This document shows, piece by piece, positions 10,188-21,481 of a stretch of 64,000 nt of DNA (its first letter is position 1; each line of letters starts with the position of its first letter). The DNA comes from Naasia aerilata (GTDB taxonomy: Bacteria; Actinomycetota; Actinomycetes; Actinomycetales; Microbacteriaceae), in the NCBI RefSeq assembly GCF_030296595.1, contig NZ_AP027731.1, forward strand, positions 3,224,001 to 3,288,000. The letters run 5' to 3'. The position numbers and the translations under genes are program-made. The notes under the pieces are model-generated. The model was given only the letters and a program-made list of their open reading frames with translations. It was not told the DNA's origin and searched no databases.

Positions 10188-11207
10188 ATGCATCTCCTCC
10201 TCCTCGGCGGGACGGCCTGGGTGGGCCGGCACATCGCCGCCGCCGCGCTCTCCCGCGGCCACCAGGTGACGTGCCTGGCCCGTGGCGAGTCCGGGGCGGT
10301 CGTCCCGGGGGCCCACCTGATCCGCGCCGACCGGGACTCCTCGACCGCGTTCGACGACCTGCACGGAATCTGGGATGCGGTGATCGACGTCTCCCGGCAG
10401 CCCGGCCAGGTGCGCCGGGCGGTCGCCGCCCTCGCCGGGGCCGGGCAGTACCTGTTCGTCTCCTCGGTCAACGTCTACGCCGACACCGCCGCCTACGGCC
10501 ACCGCGAGGATGTCGCGCTCGTCCCTCCGCTGGCGGGCGACGTCCTGCCGTCGATGGAGCAGTACGGCCAGGCGAAGGTCGCGTGCGAGCAGGCGGTCCT
10601 CGGCGGCTTCGGGCCCAGCCGGTCGCTCATCGCCCGGGCGAGCCTGCTCGGTGGACCGGGCGATCCCTTCGACCGCACCGGATACTGGCCGCTCCGCTTC
10701 GCGCGGCCCGTCACCGACGACGGATCGGTGCTCGTCCCGGACGCGCCGTCCCTGCCGACGCAGGTCCTCGACGTGCGCGACCTGGCCGCCTGGCTGGTGG
10801 AGTCGGCGGAGGTCGAGCGGGCCGGGATCTTCAACGCGACCGGAGACACGGTCTCCCTCGGCGAGCACCTCACCCTCGCGCACGATGTCGGCAGCGGTCA
10901 CGGCCACGCCGTGGCGGCGTCCCCCGACTGGCTCCGTGCCCGAGGAGTGGAGCCGTGGATGGGGCCGCGATCGCTTCCGCTCTGGCTGCCGCCCGGGTGG
11001 GAGGGCCTCAACGCCGCCGACGGCTCCCTGGCGTGGCACCACGGCCTCAGCGTGCGTCCGCTCGGTGAGACGCTCGCCGACATCCTGGCCGAGGAGCTGA
11101 CCCGGCCGGCGGACCGTCCGCGGCAGGCGGGGCTCACGGCCGAGGACGAGCGGGCGCTGATGGCCGAGCTGGCGGAGACGGCGGACCGCCCGAGGGTGGG
11201 CGCGTGA
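10188..11207 (+). CDS. NAD-dependent epimerase/dehydratase-family protein
   Basis: The 339-residue protein begins directly with a Rossmann strand, [17 protein letters not shown], a variant of the GxxGxxG motif in which alanine/tryptophan replace the usual glycine/phenylalanine. [12 protein letters not shown] supplies the SDR serine region and [12 protein letters not shown] the YxxxK pair. This pattern is typical of extended SDRs and resembles reductase-like proteins that act on nucleotide sugars or reduced lactones. Substrate is unknown. Its stop overlaps the start of the next lipoprotein gene (GTGA), so the two are probably translated together. Confidence 0.8.
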   Translation: MHLLLLGGTAWVGRHIAAAALSRGHQVTCLARGESGAVVPGAHLIRADRDSSTAFDDLHGIWDAVIDVSRQPGQVRRAVAALAGAGQYLFVSSVNVYADTAAYGHREDVALVPPLAGDVLPSMEQYGQAKVACEQAVLGGFGPSRSLIARASLLGGPGDPFDRTGYWPLRFARPVTDDGSVLVPDAPSLPTQVLDVRDLAAWLVESAEVERAGIFNATGDTVSLGEHLTLAHDVGSGHGHAVAASPDWLRARGVEPWMGPRSLPLWLPPGWEGLNAADGSLAWHHGLSVRPLGETLADILAEELTRPADRPRQAGLTAEDERALMAELAETADRPRVGA

Positions 11208-11884
11208 CCATGAGGGCCGGCCCCGGAGCGGCGGCGGCCGTCCTCGCCGTGAGCTGTCTCCTGACCGGCTGCACAGCGGCCGCCGCCGGCCCCTCGGCGT
11301 CCCCGGCTGGCTCGGCGTCCCCAGCCGCGTCGGCGTCCCCGTCCCCGGACTCGGCGACCGCCTCCACGGACTATGCGAGCACCGCGTTCCTCGTCCCGTT
11401 CACCGTCGAGGTCCCGCCGACGCTCGCGCTCGATCAGGAGGAGGAGCGCTTCGTGACCTGGCAGTCCTCGACGGATCCCGAGGAGCGCGTGCGCTTCCTC
11501 GCCCCGATCGTCTACTACCCGCCGGGCAGCGACAGCTCGGCTCCCCCGCCCGCGGACTACGACGCCTACCTGGACGATCTGGTGGCCGAGGGCGCACAGT
11601 TCGACGACACCGAGACCGTCACCGTGGCCGGGGATGCGGTGCGCGTGGGCACCCTCGTCGGTACGACCGACCTGGACGGCGCCCTCGGCTGCTGGGCCGC
11701 CGACGCTGCTCCCGACGACGACCCCTGCTACGGCCCCCAGGCCGACCTCGCCCTGCGCATCGCGGTGGTCGAGCACGGCGGCACGCCGCTCCTGCTCTGG
11801 GCGAGAACGCTCGCGGATCAGCCGGACGAGGAGTTCTTCCGGACGTTCGAGGCGATGCTCGCCACGCTGCAGTTCAAGGACTGA
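11204..11884 (+). CDS. Secreted lipoprotein of unknown function
   Basis: The start is GTG at 11204 overlapping the preceding stop, or ATG at 11210. An N-terminal signal with lipobox LLTGC marks it as a lipoprotein. After the cysteine comes a low-complexity Ala/Ser/Pro spacer (about 35 residues), then a folded domain of about 165 residues. Two cysteines close together (LGCWAAD and DPCYGPQ) could form a disulfide outside the cell. The C-terminal phrase [16 protein letters not shown] resembles the ends of PsbP/LpqN-type or stress-associated lipoproteins, a weak resemblance. The gene end overlaps the convergent miaA end by 11 bp. Confidence 0.72.
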   Translation: MTMRAGPGAAAAVLAVSCLLTGCTAAAAGPSASPAGSASPAASASPSPDSATASTDYASTAFLVPFTVEVPPTLALDQEEERFVTWQSSTDPEERVRFLAPIVYYPPGSDSSAPPPADYDAYLDDLVAEGAQFDDTETVTVAGDAVRVGTLVGTTDLDGALGCWAADAAPDDDPCYGPQADLALRIAVVEHGGTPLLLWARTLADQPDEEFFRTFEAMLATLQFKD

Positions 11885-12833
11885 TGCCCCGACCGGCTCC
11901 GTCGCCGACCACGTCGAGAGCGACCCGCGACAGCTCCGGATCCTCCGCGTCCAGGCGGACCGCCTCTCCCCATCGCGCGAACCAGGAGCGCTGCCTGCGG
12001 GCGTACCGGAGGGTCAGCTGGACGGTGTCGTCCACGGCCTCAGGCAGGTCGGCGCGGCCGCGCAGCACGTCCACCGCCTGGGCGTAGCCGATCGCCCGCC
12101 GGGCCGTCGTCCCCCGCTCCAGTCCGGCGTCGAGAAGCGTGCGCACCTCGTCGAGCAGGCCCTCGTCGAACATCTGCCGCGCCCGGCGTGCGAGCCGCTC
12201 CTTGAGAGCGGGACGGCGCCCGGGCGGAACGTCGAGGAGCACCACTCGCGCAGGCTGCCAGAGGCGCGACTCGTCGGGAAGGCTTGCGGCGTACGGCCGC
12301 CCTGTGAGCTCGATCACCTCGAGCGCCCGCACGACGCGGCGCCCGTTCCCCTGGTCGATGGCGGCCGCGGCGTCGGGATCCCGCTCGCGCAGGCGATGCC
12401 ACATGGCGGGCGCCCCGGACTCCTCGAGGTCGCCCTCGAGGCGCGACCGCAGCTCCGGATCGGTCCCGGGGAAGCGGAAGTCGTGCAGGACGGCGGAGAG
12501 GTAGAGGCCGGAGCCGCCGACGAGGATCGGCACGCCTCCCCTGCCCTGGATCTCGGCGATGGCGGCCCTGGCGTCGCGCTGGTAGTCCGCGACGGTCGAC
12601 GGCTCGGTGACCTCGAGGATGTCGAGCAGATGGTGCGGGATGCCCCGGCGCTCGGCAGGGGGCAGCTTCGCCGTGCCGATGTCCATGCCCCGATAGAGCT
12701 GCATGGCGTCGGCGTTGACGATCTCGGCGGCCCTCCCCTGTGCCGTCAGCGCCTCGGCGACCATGAGCGACAGGGCGCTCTTGCCGGTCCCGGTCGGGCC
12801 GACGATCGCGACGAGCTCGGGAGGCTCGGTCAC
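11874..12833 (-). CDS. miaA: tRNA dimethylallyltransferase MiaA
   Basis: MiaA attaches an isopentenyl group to A37 of tRNAs reading UNN codons, the step before MiaB. The 319-residue protein starts at GTG 12833 after GGAGGGCG. It has a P-loop (GPTGTGKSA, residues 12-20) and [18 protein letters not shown], the substrate-binding segment equivalent to [27 protein letters not shown] and [11 protein letters not shown] are further family motifs; [12 protein letters not shown] near the end is the tRNA-contact region. The start overlaps the miaB stop by 4 bp, so the two enzymes are encoded in order of convenience for coupling. Confidence 0.95.
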   Translation of the reverse strand: MTEPPELVAIVGPTGTGKSALSLMVAEALTAQGRAAEIVNADAMQLYRGMDIGTAKLPPAERRGIPHHLLDILEVTEPSTVADYQRDARAAIAEIQGRGGVPILVGGSGLYLSAVLHDFRFPGTDPELRSRLEGDLEESGAPAMWHRLRERDPDAAAAIDQGNGRRVVRALEVIELTGRPYAASLPDESRLWQPARVVLLDVPPGRRPALKERLARRARQMFDEGLLDEVRTLLDAGLERGTTARRAIGYAQAVDVLRGRADLPEAVDDTVQLTLRYARRQRSWFARWGEAVRLDAEDPELSRVALDVVGDGAGRGISP

Positions 12834-14349
12834 CGCCCTCCGCGGAGCGTCGGCAGGCCCAAGGCGACCGCGCCTCGCCGCGCCGGTGCGGGGCCGGCGG
12901 GGACGCCGCAGGAGTCCGCCTGAGCCCGGTCCCACGCGTCGCCCGCGCGCGTGCGGGTCACGTGGAGGGGCGCACCGGTGGGGTCGTCGGCGAGGAGGTG
13001 GAAGGGAGCGGCGTGCGTCACCGTCACGTCCACGAGGTCGCCAGGCCGCGGGAGCTCCGATCCGGCGGGCACCTCGAAGTGCACCAGCCGGCTGTCGCGT
13101 GCGCGACCGCTGAGCCGATGCGTCGCCTCGTCCTTCCGGCCCTCGCCCATGGCCACGAGCACCTCCACGCGGCGCCCGATCTGTCGCGCGTTCTCCTCCC
13201 AGGAGATCCGCTCCTGAAGGGCCACGAGGCGCTCGTAGCGCTCCTGCACGACCTCCTTGGGCACCTGGTCGGGCATGGTCGCCGCCGGCGTGCCGGGGCG
13301 GATGGAGTACTGGAACGTGAAGGCGGAGGCGAACCGCGACTGCTCGACGACGCGCAGCGTGTCCTGGAAGTCCTCCTCGGTCTCACCGGGGAAGCCGACG
13401 ATGATGTCGGTGCTGATCGCCGCATCCGGGATGCGGGACCGCACCCGGTCGAGGATGCCGAGGAAGCGCTCCGAGCGGTAGGACCGGCGCATCGCCCGCA
13501 GCATGCGGTCCGAGCCGGACTGCAGCGGCATGTGCAGCTGCGGCATCACTGCAGGCGTCTCCGCCATCGCGTCGATCACGTCGTCGGTGAACGCCGCGGG
13601 GTGCGGGCTCGTGAAGCGGATCCGCTGGAGCCCCTCGATGGCGCCCGCCGCGCGGAGCAGCTTGCCGAAGGCCTGACGGTCGCCGAACTCGACGCCGTAC
13701 GAGTTGACGTTCTGCCCGAGCAGCGTTACCTCGATCGCGCCGTCGTCGACGAGGGCCTGCACCTCGGCGAGGATCTCCCCGGCCTGCGGTCCTTCTCCTT
13801 GCCGCGCAGCGACGGAACGATGCAGAACGTGCAGGTGTTGTTGCAGCCGACCGAGATCGACACCCAGCCGCTGTAGGTCGACTCGCGCTTGGTCGGCAGG
13901 GTCGAGGGGAAGACCTCGAGCGATTCGAGGATCTCGAGCTGGGCGTCGCCGTTGTGGCGGGCGCGCTCGAGGAGGCTCGGCAGCGACCCCATGTTGTGCG
14001 TTCCGAAGACGACGTCGACCCACGGCGCCTTCTCGAGGATGACGTTCTTGTCCTTCTGCGCGAGGCAGCCGCCAACGGCGATCTGCATGCCGGCGTGCCG
14101 CCGCTTCACAGACGCCAGGTGCCCCAGGTTCCCGTAGAGCTTGTTGTCCGCGTTCTCGCGAACCGCGCAGGTGTTGATGACGACGACGTCGGCCTCTGCG
14201 CCGTCGGCGGGAACGTAGCCCGCCGCCTCCAGGGAGCCGCTCAGTCGCTCGGAGTCGTGCACGTTCATCTGACAGCCGTAGGTGCGGACCTCGTAGGTGC
14301 GCGGGCGCTCGAGGCGCAGCTCGTCGGTCCGTTCGGCGGTCATGCTCAT
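12830..14349 (-). CDS. miaB: tRNA-2-methylthio-N6-dimethylallyladenosine synthase MiaB, frameshifted
   Basis: MiaB is a radical-SAM enzyme that adds the 2-methylthio group to i6A37. The N-terminal UPF0004 domain has the second-cluster cysteines Cys26 (YGCQMN), Cys61 (NTCAVREN) and Cys95 (GGCLAQ). The radical-SAM triad is Cys169, Cys173 and Cys176 in [13 protein letters not shown] domain follows ([13 protein letters not shown] to VDVTVTHA), then an unusual Pro/Ala/Arg-rich tail of about 45 residues. One base is missing in the CCCC run at 13777-13780; adding it restores [16 protein letters not shown]. The start is ATG 14349 or 14343. The full length of about 507 residues is normal. It overlaps miaA by 4 bp. 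Confidence 0.93.
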
Positions 14350-14390
14350 GATCGGCCAGTGTAATTCCGGGACGGCGCTGCGCCGCTCGG

Positions 14391-15040
14391 TCAGTCGGAG
14401 GCCAGCGCCGTGTCGACGGCTCGCGAGACGACGCTGCCCGAGAAGCCGCGACGCTGCAGGAAGCCGTACAGCCGGCGCCGTGCGGTCTCGGCGTCGTAGC
14501 TGCGGAGCTGGCGGGCGCGCTGCTCGGCCACCGCCACGGCGCGCTCCAGCTCGCCCTCATCGTCGAGGGACTCAAGGGCCGCCTCGATCGCCGCGTCGTC
14601 GACCCGTCGCCTCCGCAGCTCCGCCGCGACGGCAGACCTGCCCTTGCCCTTGCGCTCCGACTCGGCGCGCACGACGGACACGGCCAGCGAGGCGTCGTCG
14701 AGGTAGCGGGCGTCCTGCAGGCGGGCGATCTCCGACTCGACCTCGTCGGGCTCGATGCCGCGCTCCGCCAGGCGGTCGCGGAGCTCCGCGACCGACATCC
14801 CGCGCCGGGTCAGTGCCGCCACGCTGACGTTCTGCGCGCGCCGCTCCGCCTTCTCGGCAGCCCGCACGCGAGCCCCTCCGCGCGCTCGGCGCCCGTCGCT
14901 GGCCCCGGCTCGGCCAGGACCGCGGCGAGGCGCGGTTCGTCGCGGGCAACCGGATCCTCCTGCGCCGCGCGGGTCGCCCCGGCCTCGCTCCGGCCGGAGC
15001 CGAACAGCGAGATGACCGGGGCGACCCACTCGTCACTCAC
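14391..15040 (-). CDS. recX: RecA regulator RecX, frameshifted
   Basis: RecX binds RecA filaments and inhibits RecA activity. The start is GTG at 15040, four bases after the recA stop, and the first 60 residues are a poorly conserved leader ([16 protein letters not shown]). After a one-base loss in the CCCC run at 14873-14876 the frame changes and gives three RecX helical repeats: [36 protein letters not shown] with [12 protein letters not shown], and [20 protein letters not shown]. Restored length is about 217 residues. Placement directly after recA is the classic arrangement and implies joint SOS induction. Confidence 0.9.
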
Positions 15041-15044
15041 GAGG

Positions 15045-16135
<1,091 letters not shown>

Positions 16136-16330
16136 GGGATCTCCTGGATGTCGATGGTTGAGCGCCTATAGGCTGTCGCGTCGCTCCGGAGACCGGAGCG
16201 GCCCGACAAGGCTTCGGTGTTCTCGCCGGTTGACCTCGACGTTAGGCGGCACCTCCGACACCCGGTCGGAAGGGCCGCGATCCGTGGACGACTCCGCTGC
16301 TCGGGCACCTGTGAAGGACACTACGACCGT

Positions 16331-16346
16331 TCGAACACATCTTCGA
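16331..16346. promoter_or_regulatory. Candidate SOS box upstream of recA
   Basis: TCGAACACATCTTCGA is a near-palindrome matching the actinobacterial LexA operator TCGAAC-N4-GTTCGA with a single G-to-C change in the right half. It lies 196 bp before the recA start codon. The box near lexA shares the same spacing and the same change. The rest of the 16136-16391 gap shows no other recognisable feature. Confidence 0.7.
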
Positions 16347-16391
16347 GAGCGGCGCGGCGTGTCGTCGAGCGGAATATGCGAAACCTCGACC

Positions 16392-16613
16392 TCAGGCGCG
16401 GAGAGGGCGTCCGCGGCCGTGCCAGCGCTCCTGCGGCACATCGCTCGCGCGGCACAGGGCAACCCAAACCTCGCCGGGCTTGATCCCCGCCTCGAGTGCC
16501 TGCTCGGGCGTCCGGCCGCCCAGCTCATCGATCACGAGGTCGCGCACGAGCGCGCGCCCATAGGCCTCGCCGAACTCCTCGGTGACGGCGATCCGGAACT
16601 CGCTCAGTCGCAC
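16392..16613 (-). CDS. DUF3046 protein
   Basis: This 73-residue protein matches the actinobacterial DUF3046 family, whose genes lie immediately before recA in many genomes. It starts MRLSEFRIAVTEEFGEAYG and contains the conserved RDLVIDELGGRTPEQALEAG and VWVALCRASDVPQERW segments. No membrane helix or catalytic motif is visible. The function is unknown; position beside recA suggests, but does not show, a link to DNA metabolism. Confidence 0.85.
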   Translation of the reverse strand: MRLSEFRIAVTEEFGEAYGRALVRDLVIDELGGRTPEQALEAGIKPGEVWVALCRASDVPQERWHGRGRPLRA

Positions 16614-16710
16614 ACGATCACGCTACCAATCCCTCTCGGAAGGCCCACACGGGCCGGAAACGACGAATGCCCCGCCAGAGAAGACGCACAGCCGGGGCCG
16701 GAGAAACGAC

Positions 16711-16736
16711 GAACGCCCCGCCGAGGCGGGGCGTTC
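16711..16736. terminator. Strong GC-rich terminator after the clgR-like gene
   Basis: A perfect 12-bp stem, GAACGCCCCGCC at 16711-16722 and GGCGGGGCGTTC at 16725-16736, has a two-base loop. On the minus strand it lies 20 bases past the regulator stop and is followed by GTCGTTTC. A copy of its left arm with preceding bases (AAACGACGAATGCCCCGCC, from 16658) stands 46 bp away. Confidence 0.75.
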
Positions 16737-16755
16737 TGATGCTGTCGAGCCGGCG

Positions 16756-17064
16756 TCAGCGCGCGACCAGGTCCTTCGCGAACGAGTCGCTGAGATCGGC
16801 CGGAACCGTGTCCGGGATGACGTCGATGCCCTCGAGGACGGCGAGACGGTCGCCGACCTCGCGCATGATGACCGAGATGGGCGTGTCGAGCGCATCGGCC
16901 ACCGACGCGAGGATCTCGGAGGAGGCCTCCTTCTGGCCGCGCTCCACCTCGCTCAGATAGCCGAGTGCGACACTCGCCTTGCTGGCCACCTGCCGGAGGG
17001 TGCGTCCCTTCTGCAGACGGAAGTCGCGCAGAACGTCGCCAAGCTCCTGACGAACTAGAACCAC
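16756..17064 (-). CDS. clgR: XRE-family regulator, ClgR-like
   Basis: The 102-residue protein is a helix-turn-helix regulator: GDVLRDFRLQKGRTLRQVASKASVALGYLSEVERG is the XRE fold (residues 8-42). The continuation KEASSEILASVADALDTPISVIMREVG matches ClgR, the activator of clp protease and other stress genes in Corynebacterium and Mycobacterium. The gene neighbourhood (pgsA, cinA, ftsK upstream; recA downstream) is also the same as for Mycobacterium ClgR. ClgR is itself degraded by Clp; the C terminus FAKDLVAR could act as a degron (inference). The start is GTG 17064 after GGGAGGGAC. A terminator follows. Confidence 0.85.
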   Translation of the reverse strand: MVLVRQELGDVLRDFRLQKGRTLRQVASKASVALGYLSEVERGQKEASSEILASVADALDTPISVIMREVGDRLAVLEGIDVIPDTVPADLSDSFAKDLVAR

Positions 17065-17075
17065 TGTCCCTCCCT

Positions 17076-17173
17076 ACCCCTACTGTGCGTTGCCTCGTGA
17101 TTGCGGACGGTTCGGAAACCATACCCTCGTCGTGCCCCAAACCCTACTGAGGCGCGGTGTGCGTTGCTTGTGA
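17076..17173. promoter_or_regulatory. Direct repeats upstream of the clgR-like gene
   Basis: TGTGCGTTGCCTCGTGA (17084-17100) and TGTGCGTTGCTTGTGA (17158-17173) are near-identical, 74 bp apart, and each is preceded by a CCCTACTG motif (17077-17084, 17142-17149). They lie in the promoter region of the regulator gene. ClgR genes are autoregulated in relatives, so these may be operator sites. That assignment is inferred, since they do not clearly match the published ClgR palindrome. Confidence 0.4.
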
Positions 17174-17205
17174 ACACATCGGATGTAACGGGACCGAAAC
17201 CTGCG

Positions 17206-17685
17206 TTATTCCGGCTCATCCTCGGCGAGGTGCTCGAGGGCGAAACGGAGGGCCGCGTCGACCGCCGCGGCGCGGATCGCGGGGCGGTCCCCTGCGAGCT
17301 GGAGCGGGAGGACGGCGCTGCCGGCCGGTCCCGCCACCGCCACGTACACCTCGCCCGGCGGGTGCCCGTCCTGCGGGTCGGGCCCGGCCACGCCCGTCGT
17401 GGCGATCCCGACCCGGGCGCCGCATGCCGCGCGGACCCCCTCGGCCATCTGGCGCGCGACCTCCGGGTGGATCGCGCCGTGTTCCGCGAGCAGCGCTCCG
17501 TCGACGCCGAGCAGGGTGTGCTTGAGGTCGGTCGCGTAGGCGACGATGCCGCCCCGGAGCACCGCCGAGGCGCCGGGCACCTGCACGAGGGCGTCGGATG
17601 CGAGTCCCCCGGTCAGCGACTCCGCCACGGCGAGGGTGAGCCCCCGCCGCCCGAGGACCGCGAGCAGCTGTGCGGCCGGCGTCAC
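17206..17685 (-). CDS. CinA C-terminal domain protein (nicotinamide mononucleotide deamidase type)
   Basis: The 159-residue protein is the stand-alone CinA-C/PncC domain, which hydrolyses nicotinamide mononucleotide to nicotinic acid mononucleotide in pyridine-nucleotide recycling. The conserved core LAVAESLTGGLASDALVQVPGAS carries the catalytic serine. RGGIVAYATDLKHTLLGVD and GIATTGVAGPDPQDGHPPG are family motifs. The start is GTG 17685, overlapping the pgsA stop by 4 bp. It lacks the N-terminal CinA domain of full-length CinA. The gene sits in the conserved pgsA-cinA-clgR order. Confidence 0.9.
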   Translation of the reverse strand: MTPAAQLLAVLGRRGLTLAVAESLTGGLASDALVQVPGASAVLRGGIVAYATDLKHTLLGVDGALLAEHGAIHPEVARQMAEGVRAACGARVGIATTGVAGPDPQDGHPPGEVYVAVAGPAGSAVLPLQLAGDRPAIRAAAVDAALRFALEHLAEDEPE

Positions 17686-18421
17686 GCCGGGCGGTTCCGG
17701 CGCCACGCCTGCCAGAGGTAGTCCGCGCCCGTGACCACCGTCAGGACGACCGCGAGGGACATCAGCGCGACTCCGAAGCCGACGATCCACGGCACGGCGG
17801 CGTCCAGCCCGAGACCGTCGGCGAGGGCGGGAAGGGGGCGAGCAGGACCGAGATGGCGACCGACTGGATGACCGTCTTCAGCTTGCCGCCGCGAGAGGCG
17901 GGGATGACGCGGTCCCGCAGGGCGATGAACCGGAACACCGTGATGCCGACCTCGCGGACGAGGATCAGCACGGTCACCCACCAGGGCAGCTCGCCGAGGA
18001 CCGAGAGGGCGATCAGAGCGCCGCCGATGAGCACCTTGTCCGCGATGGGATCGAGCAGGATGCCGACGTTGGTGACGAGGTTGCGGCGGCGGGCGAGGTG
18101 GCCGTCGACGCCGTCGGTCGCGATCGCGAGCACGAAGAGCGCGGTGGCGATCCAGCGGAGCGCACCGCCCTGTCCGTCGTCCGCCACGAGGAGCCAGAAG
18201 AACAGCGGCGCGAGGAGGATCCGGACGACCGTGATCAGGTTCGCGAGGTTGCCGTCGCTGACCTTCGTGTCTCCGGCCTGCACCACGCGGCCGCGGGCGC
18301 GCTCGACGACCTTGGCCTGACCGCGGACGTAGCTCGCGCGTGCGCGGAGCTGGGCGTCACGTGCGCTCTGCCGGGCGGTCGCCGCCCTGCCGCCCGTGCT
18401 GCCGCCCTGGTTCCGAGACAC
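17682..18421 (-). CDS. pgsA: CDP-diacylglycerol--glycerol-3-phosphate 3-phosphatidyltransferase, frameshifted
   Basis: PgsA makes phosphatidylglycerophosphate in the membrane. The CDP-alcohol phosphotransferase motif D-x2-DG-x2-AR-x8-G-x3-D-x3-D is complete in [17 protein letters not shown] followed by [11 protein letters not shown]. Several hydrophobic helices surround it ([55 protein letters not shown]). The GTG start at 18421 gives a basic Ala/Arg-rich leader of about 50 residues before the first helix. One base is lost in the GGGGG run at 17834-17838; adding it restores [20 protein letters not shown] and a C-terminal helix. Restored length is about 246 residues. It could alternatively use another acceptor alcohol, but context fits PgsA. 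Confidence 0.88.
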
Positions 18422-18508
18422 GCGTCGCTCCCTGCCGCCGGAGGCGCCTCGATGAGGAGGAGCCGTCGGGTAATCGTAACCGGCGAGCCGGGAAGCCGCC
18501 GGGAAGGC

Positions 18509-21282
18509 CTAGTCACGGCCGGTGAGGCCCCAGGCGTCCTCGGAGTCGGAGGCGTCCACGACCTCGTAGCCGGCGAACATGTCCTCGACCGCGTCGCGGG
18601 ACGCACCGCCCGTCGGCCCCGAGGAGCCGAGCGGCATCTGCACGGCAGCAGGCGGCCGGGGGAACCGCCGGGGGCGCCGTCCTCGCCGCGCAGGCGAGCG
18701 AGGGTCTCCGGGAGCTGCTCGACGGTGACGAGCACGTCGCGGGCCTTCGAACCCTCGGAGGGGCCGACGATCTCCCGCGACTCGAGCAGGTCCATCAGGC
18801 GGCCGGCCTTCGCGAAGCCGACGCGGAGCTTCCGCTGCAGCATCGAGGTGGAGCCGAACTGCGTGGTGACGACCAGCTCGGTGGCCTGCAGGAGCAGGTC
18901 GAGGTCGTCTCCGATGTCGGCGTCGACCTCCTTCCGCTCGACGACGGCGGCCACGTCGGAGCGGTACTCCGGCCGCCCCTGCAGGGTGCAGTGCTCGACG
19001 ACCTTCTGGATCTCCGCCTCGGTGACCCAGGCGCCCTGCACCCGGATGGCCTTCGAGGAGCCCATGGGCAGGAAGAGGCCGTCACCCTGGCCGATGAGCT
19101 TGTCGGCGCCCGGCTGATCGAGGATGACCCGGGAGTCGGTGACGCTCGTGACGGCGAAGGCCAGGCGCGACGGCACGTTGGCCTTGATGAGCCCCGTGAC
19201 GACGTTGACGCTCGGGCGCTGCGTCGCGAGCACCAGGTGGATGCCGGACGCGCGCGCCAGCTGCGTGATGCGGACGATGGAGTCTTCGACGTCACGCGGG
19301 GCGACCATCATGAGGTCCGCGAGCTCGTCCACGACGACGAGCAGGTAGGGGTACGGCTTGAGGACCCGCTCGCTGCCCGCGGGCAGGATGATCTCGTTGC
19401 CGACGACGGCGGCGTTGAAGTCGTCGATGTGCTTGAACCCGAACGACGCGAGGTCGTCGTAGCGCATGTCCATCTCCTTCACGACCCACTGCAGCGCCTC
19501 CGCCGCCTTCTTCGGGTTCGTGATGATGGGCGTGATGAGGTGCGGGACGCCGGCGTAGGCCGTGAGCTCGACGCGCTTCGGGTCGACGAGGACCATGCGG
19601 ACCTCGGACGGCGTCGCCCGCATGAGGAGCGACGTGATCATGGAGTTGACGAAGCTGGACTTTCCGGAGCCGGTCGAGCCTGCGACGAGGAGGTGGGGCA
19701 TCTTCGCGAGGTTCGCGACGACGAATCCGCCCTCGACGTCCTTTCCGACGCCGATCGTCATGGGGTGCTTGCTCTTGGTCGCGTTGGACGAGCGGAGCAC
19801 GTCGGCCAGCGCGACCGTCTCGCGGTCGGGGTTCGGGATCTCGACGCCGATCGCGCTCTTGCCCGGGATGGGCGACAGGATGCGCACCTCGTTGGAGGCC
19901 ACCGCGTATGCGATGTTCTTCTCCAGCGCGATGACCTTCTCCACCTTGACGCCGGCCTTCAGCTCGACCTCGTAGCGGGTCACCGTGGGACCTCGCGAGA
20001 AGCCGGTCACCGTGGCGTCCACCGAGAACTGGTTGAGGACGCCGGTGATCGCCCGCTTGACCTCCTCGTTGGCGGCGGTGGCGGCCTTGGCGGGCGGACC
20101 GGGCGTCAGCAGCGAGACCGGGGGCAGGCGGTATGGGCCGGACGGGATCGGGGTCGCGAACTCGGGCTCGGGCTCCGGCTCGACCGGGGCCGGGATGGCG
20201 CCGACCGGCGTGAGGATCTCGGTCGCGTTCGCGGCGGGCGCGGGCGCGTCGCCGGCCTTGAGGAGATCCTCGAGCAGCTCGATGCCGAAGTCGGCGCTGT
20301 CGGCCTCGGCCACCTGGCCGGACTCCGCCGTCGCAGCCGTGTCTCCGGCCTTCGGGGCGACGTCGAGCACCTCCGTGAACGAGGGCTTCACGAGCGGAGT
20401 GTCGAACGCCTGCTCGGCGTCCTTCTTGGCCTTGGCCCGCCGCCACCAGGGCAGGCTCTCCGGGTCGACCTCTTCCTCCGAGTCGAGGAGGAAGTCCTCG
20501 AGCGTCGTGGTCGCCGTCGCGCCCTTCGCGCCCTTCTTCGCCGGGGCCGGTGCGGCCGGCTCCTCGGCGGTCTCCGCGCCGAAGAGGTACGCGTACAGCT
20601 GGCCGAGGCGCTCGGGCACCCGGTTCGGCGGCGTGCGCGTGATGATGAAGAGCGAGAGCAGCGCGAGGAGCGAGAGCACGAGCGTCGCGCCGAGCGGCGT
20701 GATGAGGGCGCTCAGCGGCGCTCCCGTCAGCCAGCCGAAGACCCCACCGCCGTGCGCGATGAGCTCGACACCGTCCCAGGGCGCCGGCATGCCGGTGTAG
20801 AGGTAGCAGATCCCCGAGATGGAGACGATCAGGATGGCGAGGCCGATGCCGATCCGCCCGTTGTCGTGCACCGAGCTCGGGTGACGGAAGAGCCAGATCG
20901 CGAACATGAAGAAGACGACGGGCAGCGCGAACGCCACGCGTCCGAAGAGCCCGCCGAACGTCCAGGCGTCGAGGGTGAGCGCGACCGAGTTGTGCACGCC
21001 GAACCACTCGACGACCGCGCCGAGGATCGCGAAGACGAGCAGCAGGAACGGGATGCCGTCGCGGCGCTCCTCCTTCGCGAGCGTCTCCGGGCCGAGCGCG
21101 CGCACTGCGGCGCCCGCGCCGTGCGCGAGCCCCATCCAGCCCTTCGCGAGGAGGCCCTGCTCCTCGGCGACCGGATACTTCTTGGTGCGCTGCGTCGCGG
21201 TCGAGCGACTGCGCGGCTTCGCCGCGGTGCTCCGCGTCGCCGTCGTGCGGGCACGGCTCGTCGTCCTGGTGCCTCCAGCCAT
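18509..21282 (-). CDS. ftsK: DNA translocase FtsK, frameshifted near the C terminus
   Basis: FtsK couples chromosome segregation to septation. The start is ATG 21282. A basic N terminus is followed by four or five membrane helices (about residues 78-215), a Pro/Glu/Ala-rich linker to about 400, and the RecA-like motor with Walker A GSTGSGKS (535-542) and Walker [13 protein letters not shown]. The C-terminal gamma winged helix reads [25 protein letters not shown], the part that reads the polar KOPS sequences. One base is missing in the GGGGG run at 18658-18662; restoring it gives the typical ending [20 protein letters not shown] and a stop at 18509. Restored length is about 924 residues. Confidence 0.94.
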
Positions 21283-21371
21283 GCGGCCACCATACGTCGC
21301 TCCCCCGTCGCGCGACGGCTGACACGCTCGGCGGCGTCAGTGCGGGAGGGGCGCCGCGCTCTCCCCGTCCT

Positions 21372-21459
21372 CTGACCGAATCACGGAGATCCCTCCGGCG
21401 AGGGCCGTGGATCGGCTTCGGCGCCAGGCTTGCGGGTCGAGTTTCCGTGACTTGGTCAG
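21372..21459. repeat. 88-bp inverted-repeat element, copy A (diverged)
   Basis: CTGACCGAATCACGGAGA at 21372-21389 pairs with TTTCCGTGACTTGGTCAG at 21442-21459 (15 of 18 positions). Length and arm sequence match three further copies at 27879, 28999 and 29901. It lies in the gap between ftsK and the acetyltransferase gene. Confidence 0.7.
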
Positions 21460-21481
21460 GACCGCCCGGACGGGCGCGCGG

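Noticed and set aside
18991..21375. Long plus-strand open frame opposite ftsK
   Set aside because: It is composed of Arg/Glu/Val/Asp-rich complement codons with no domain; ftsK on the other strand is certain.
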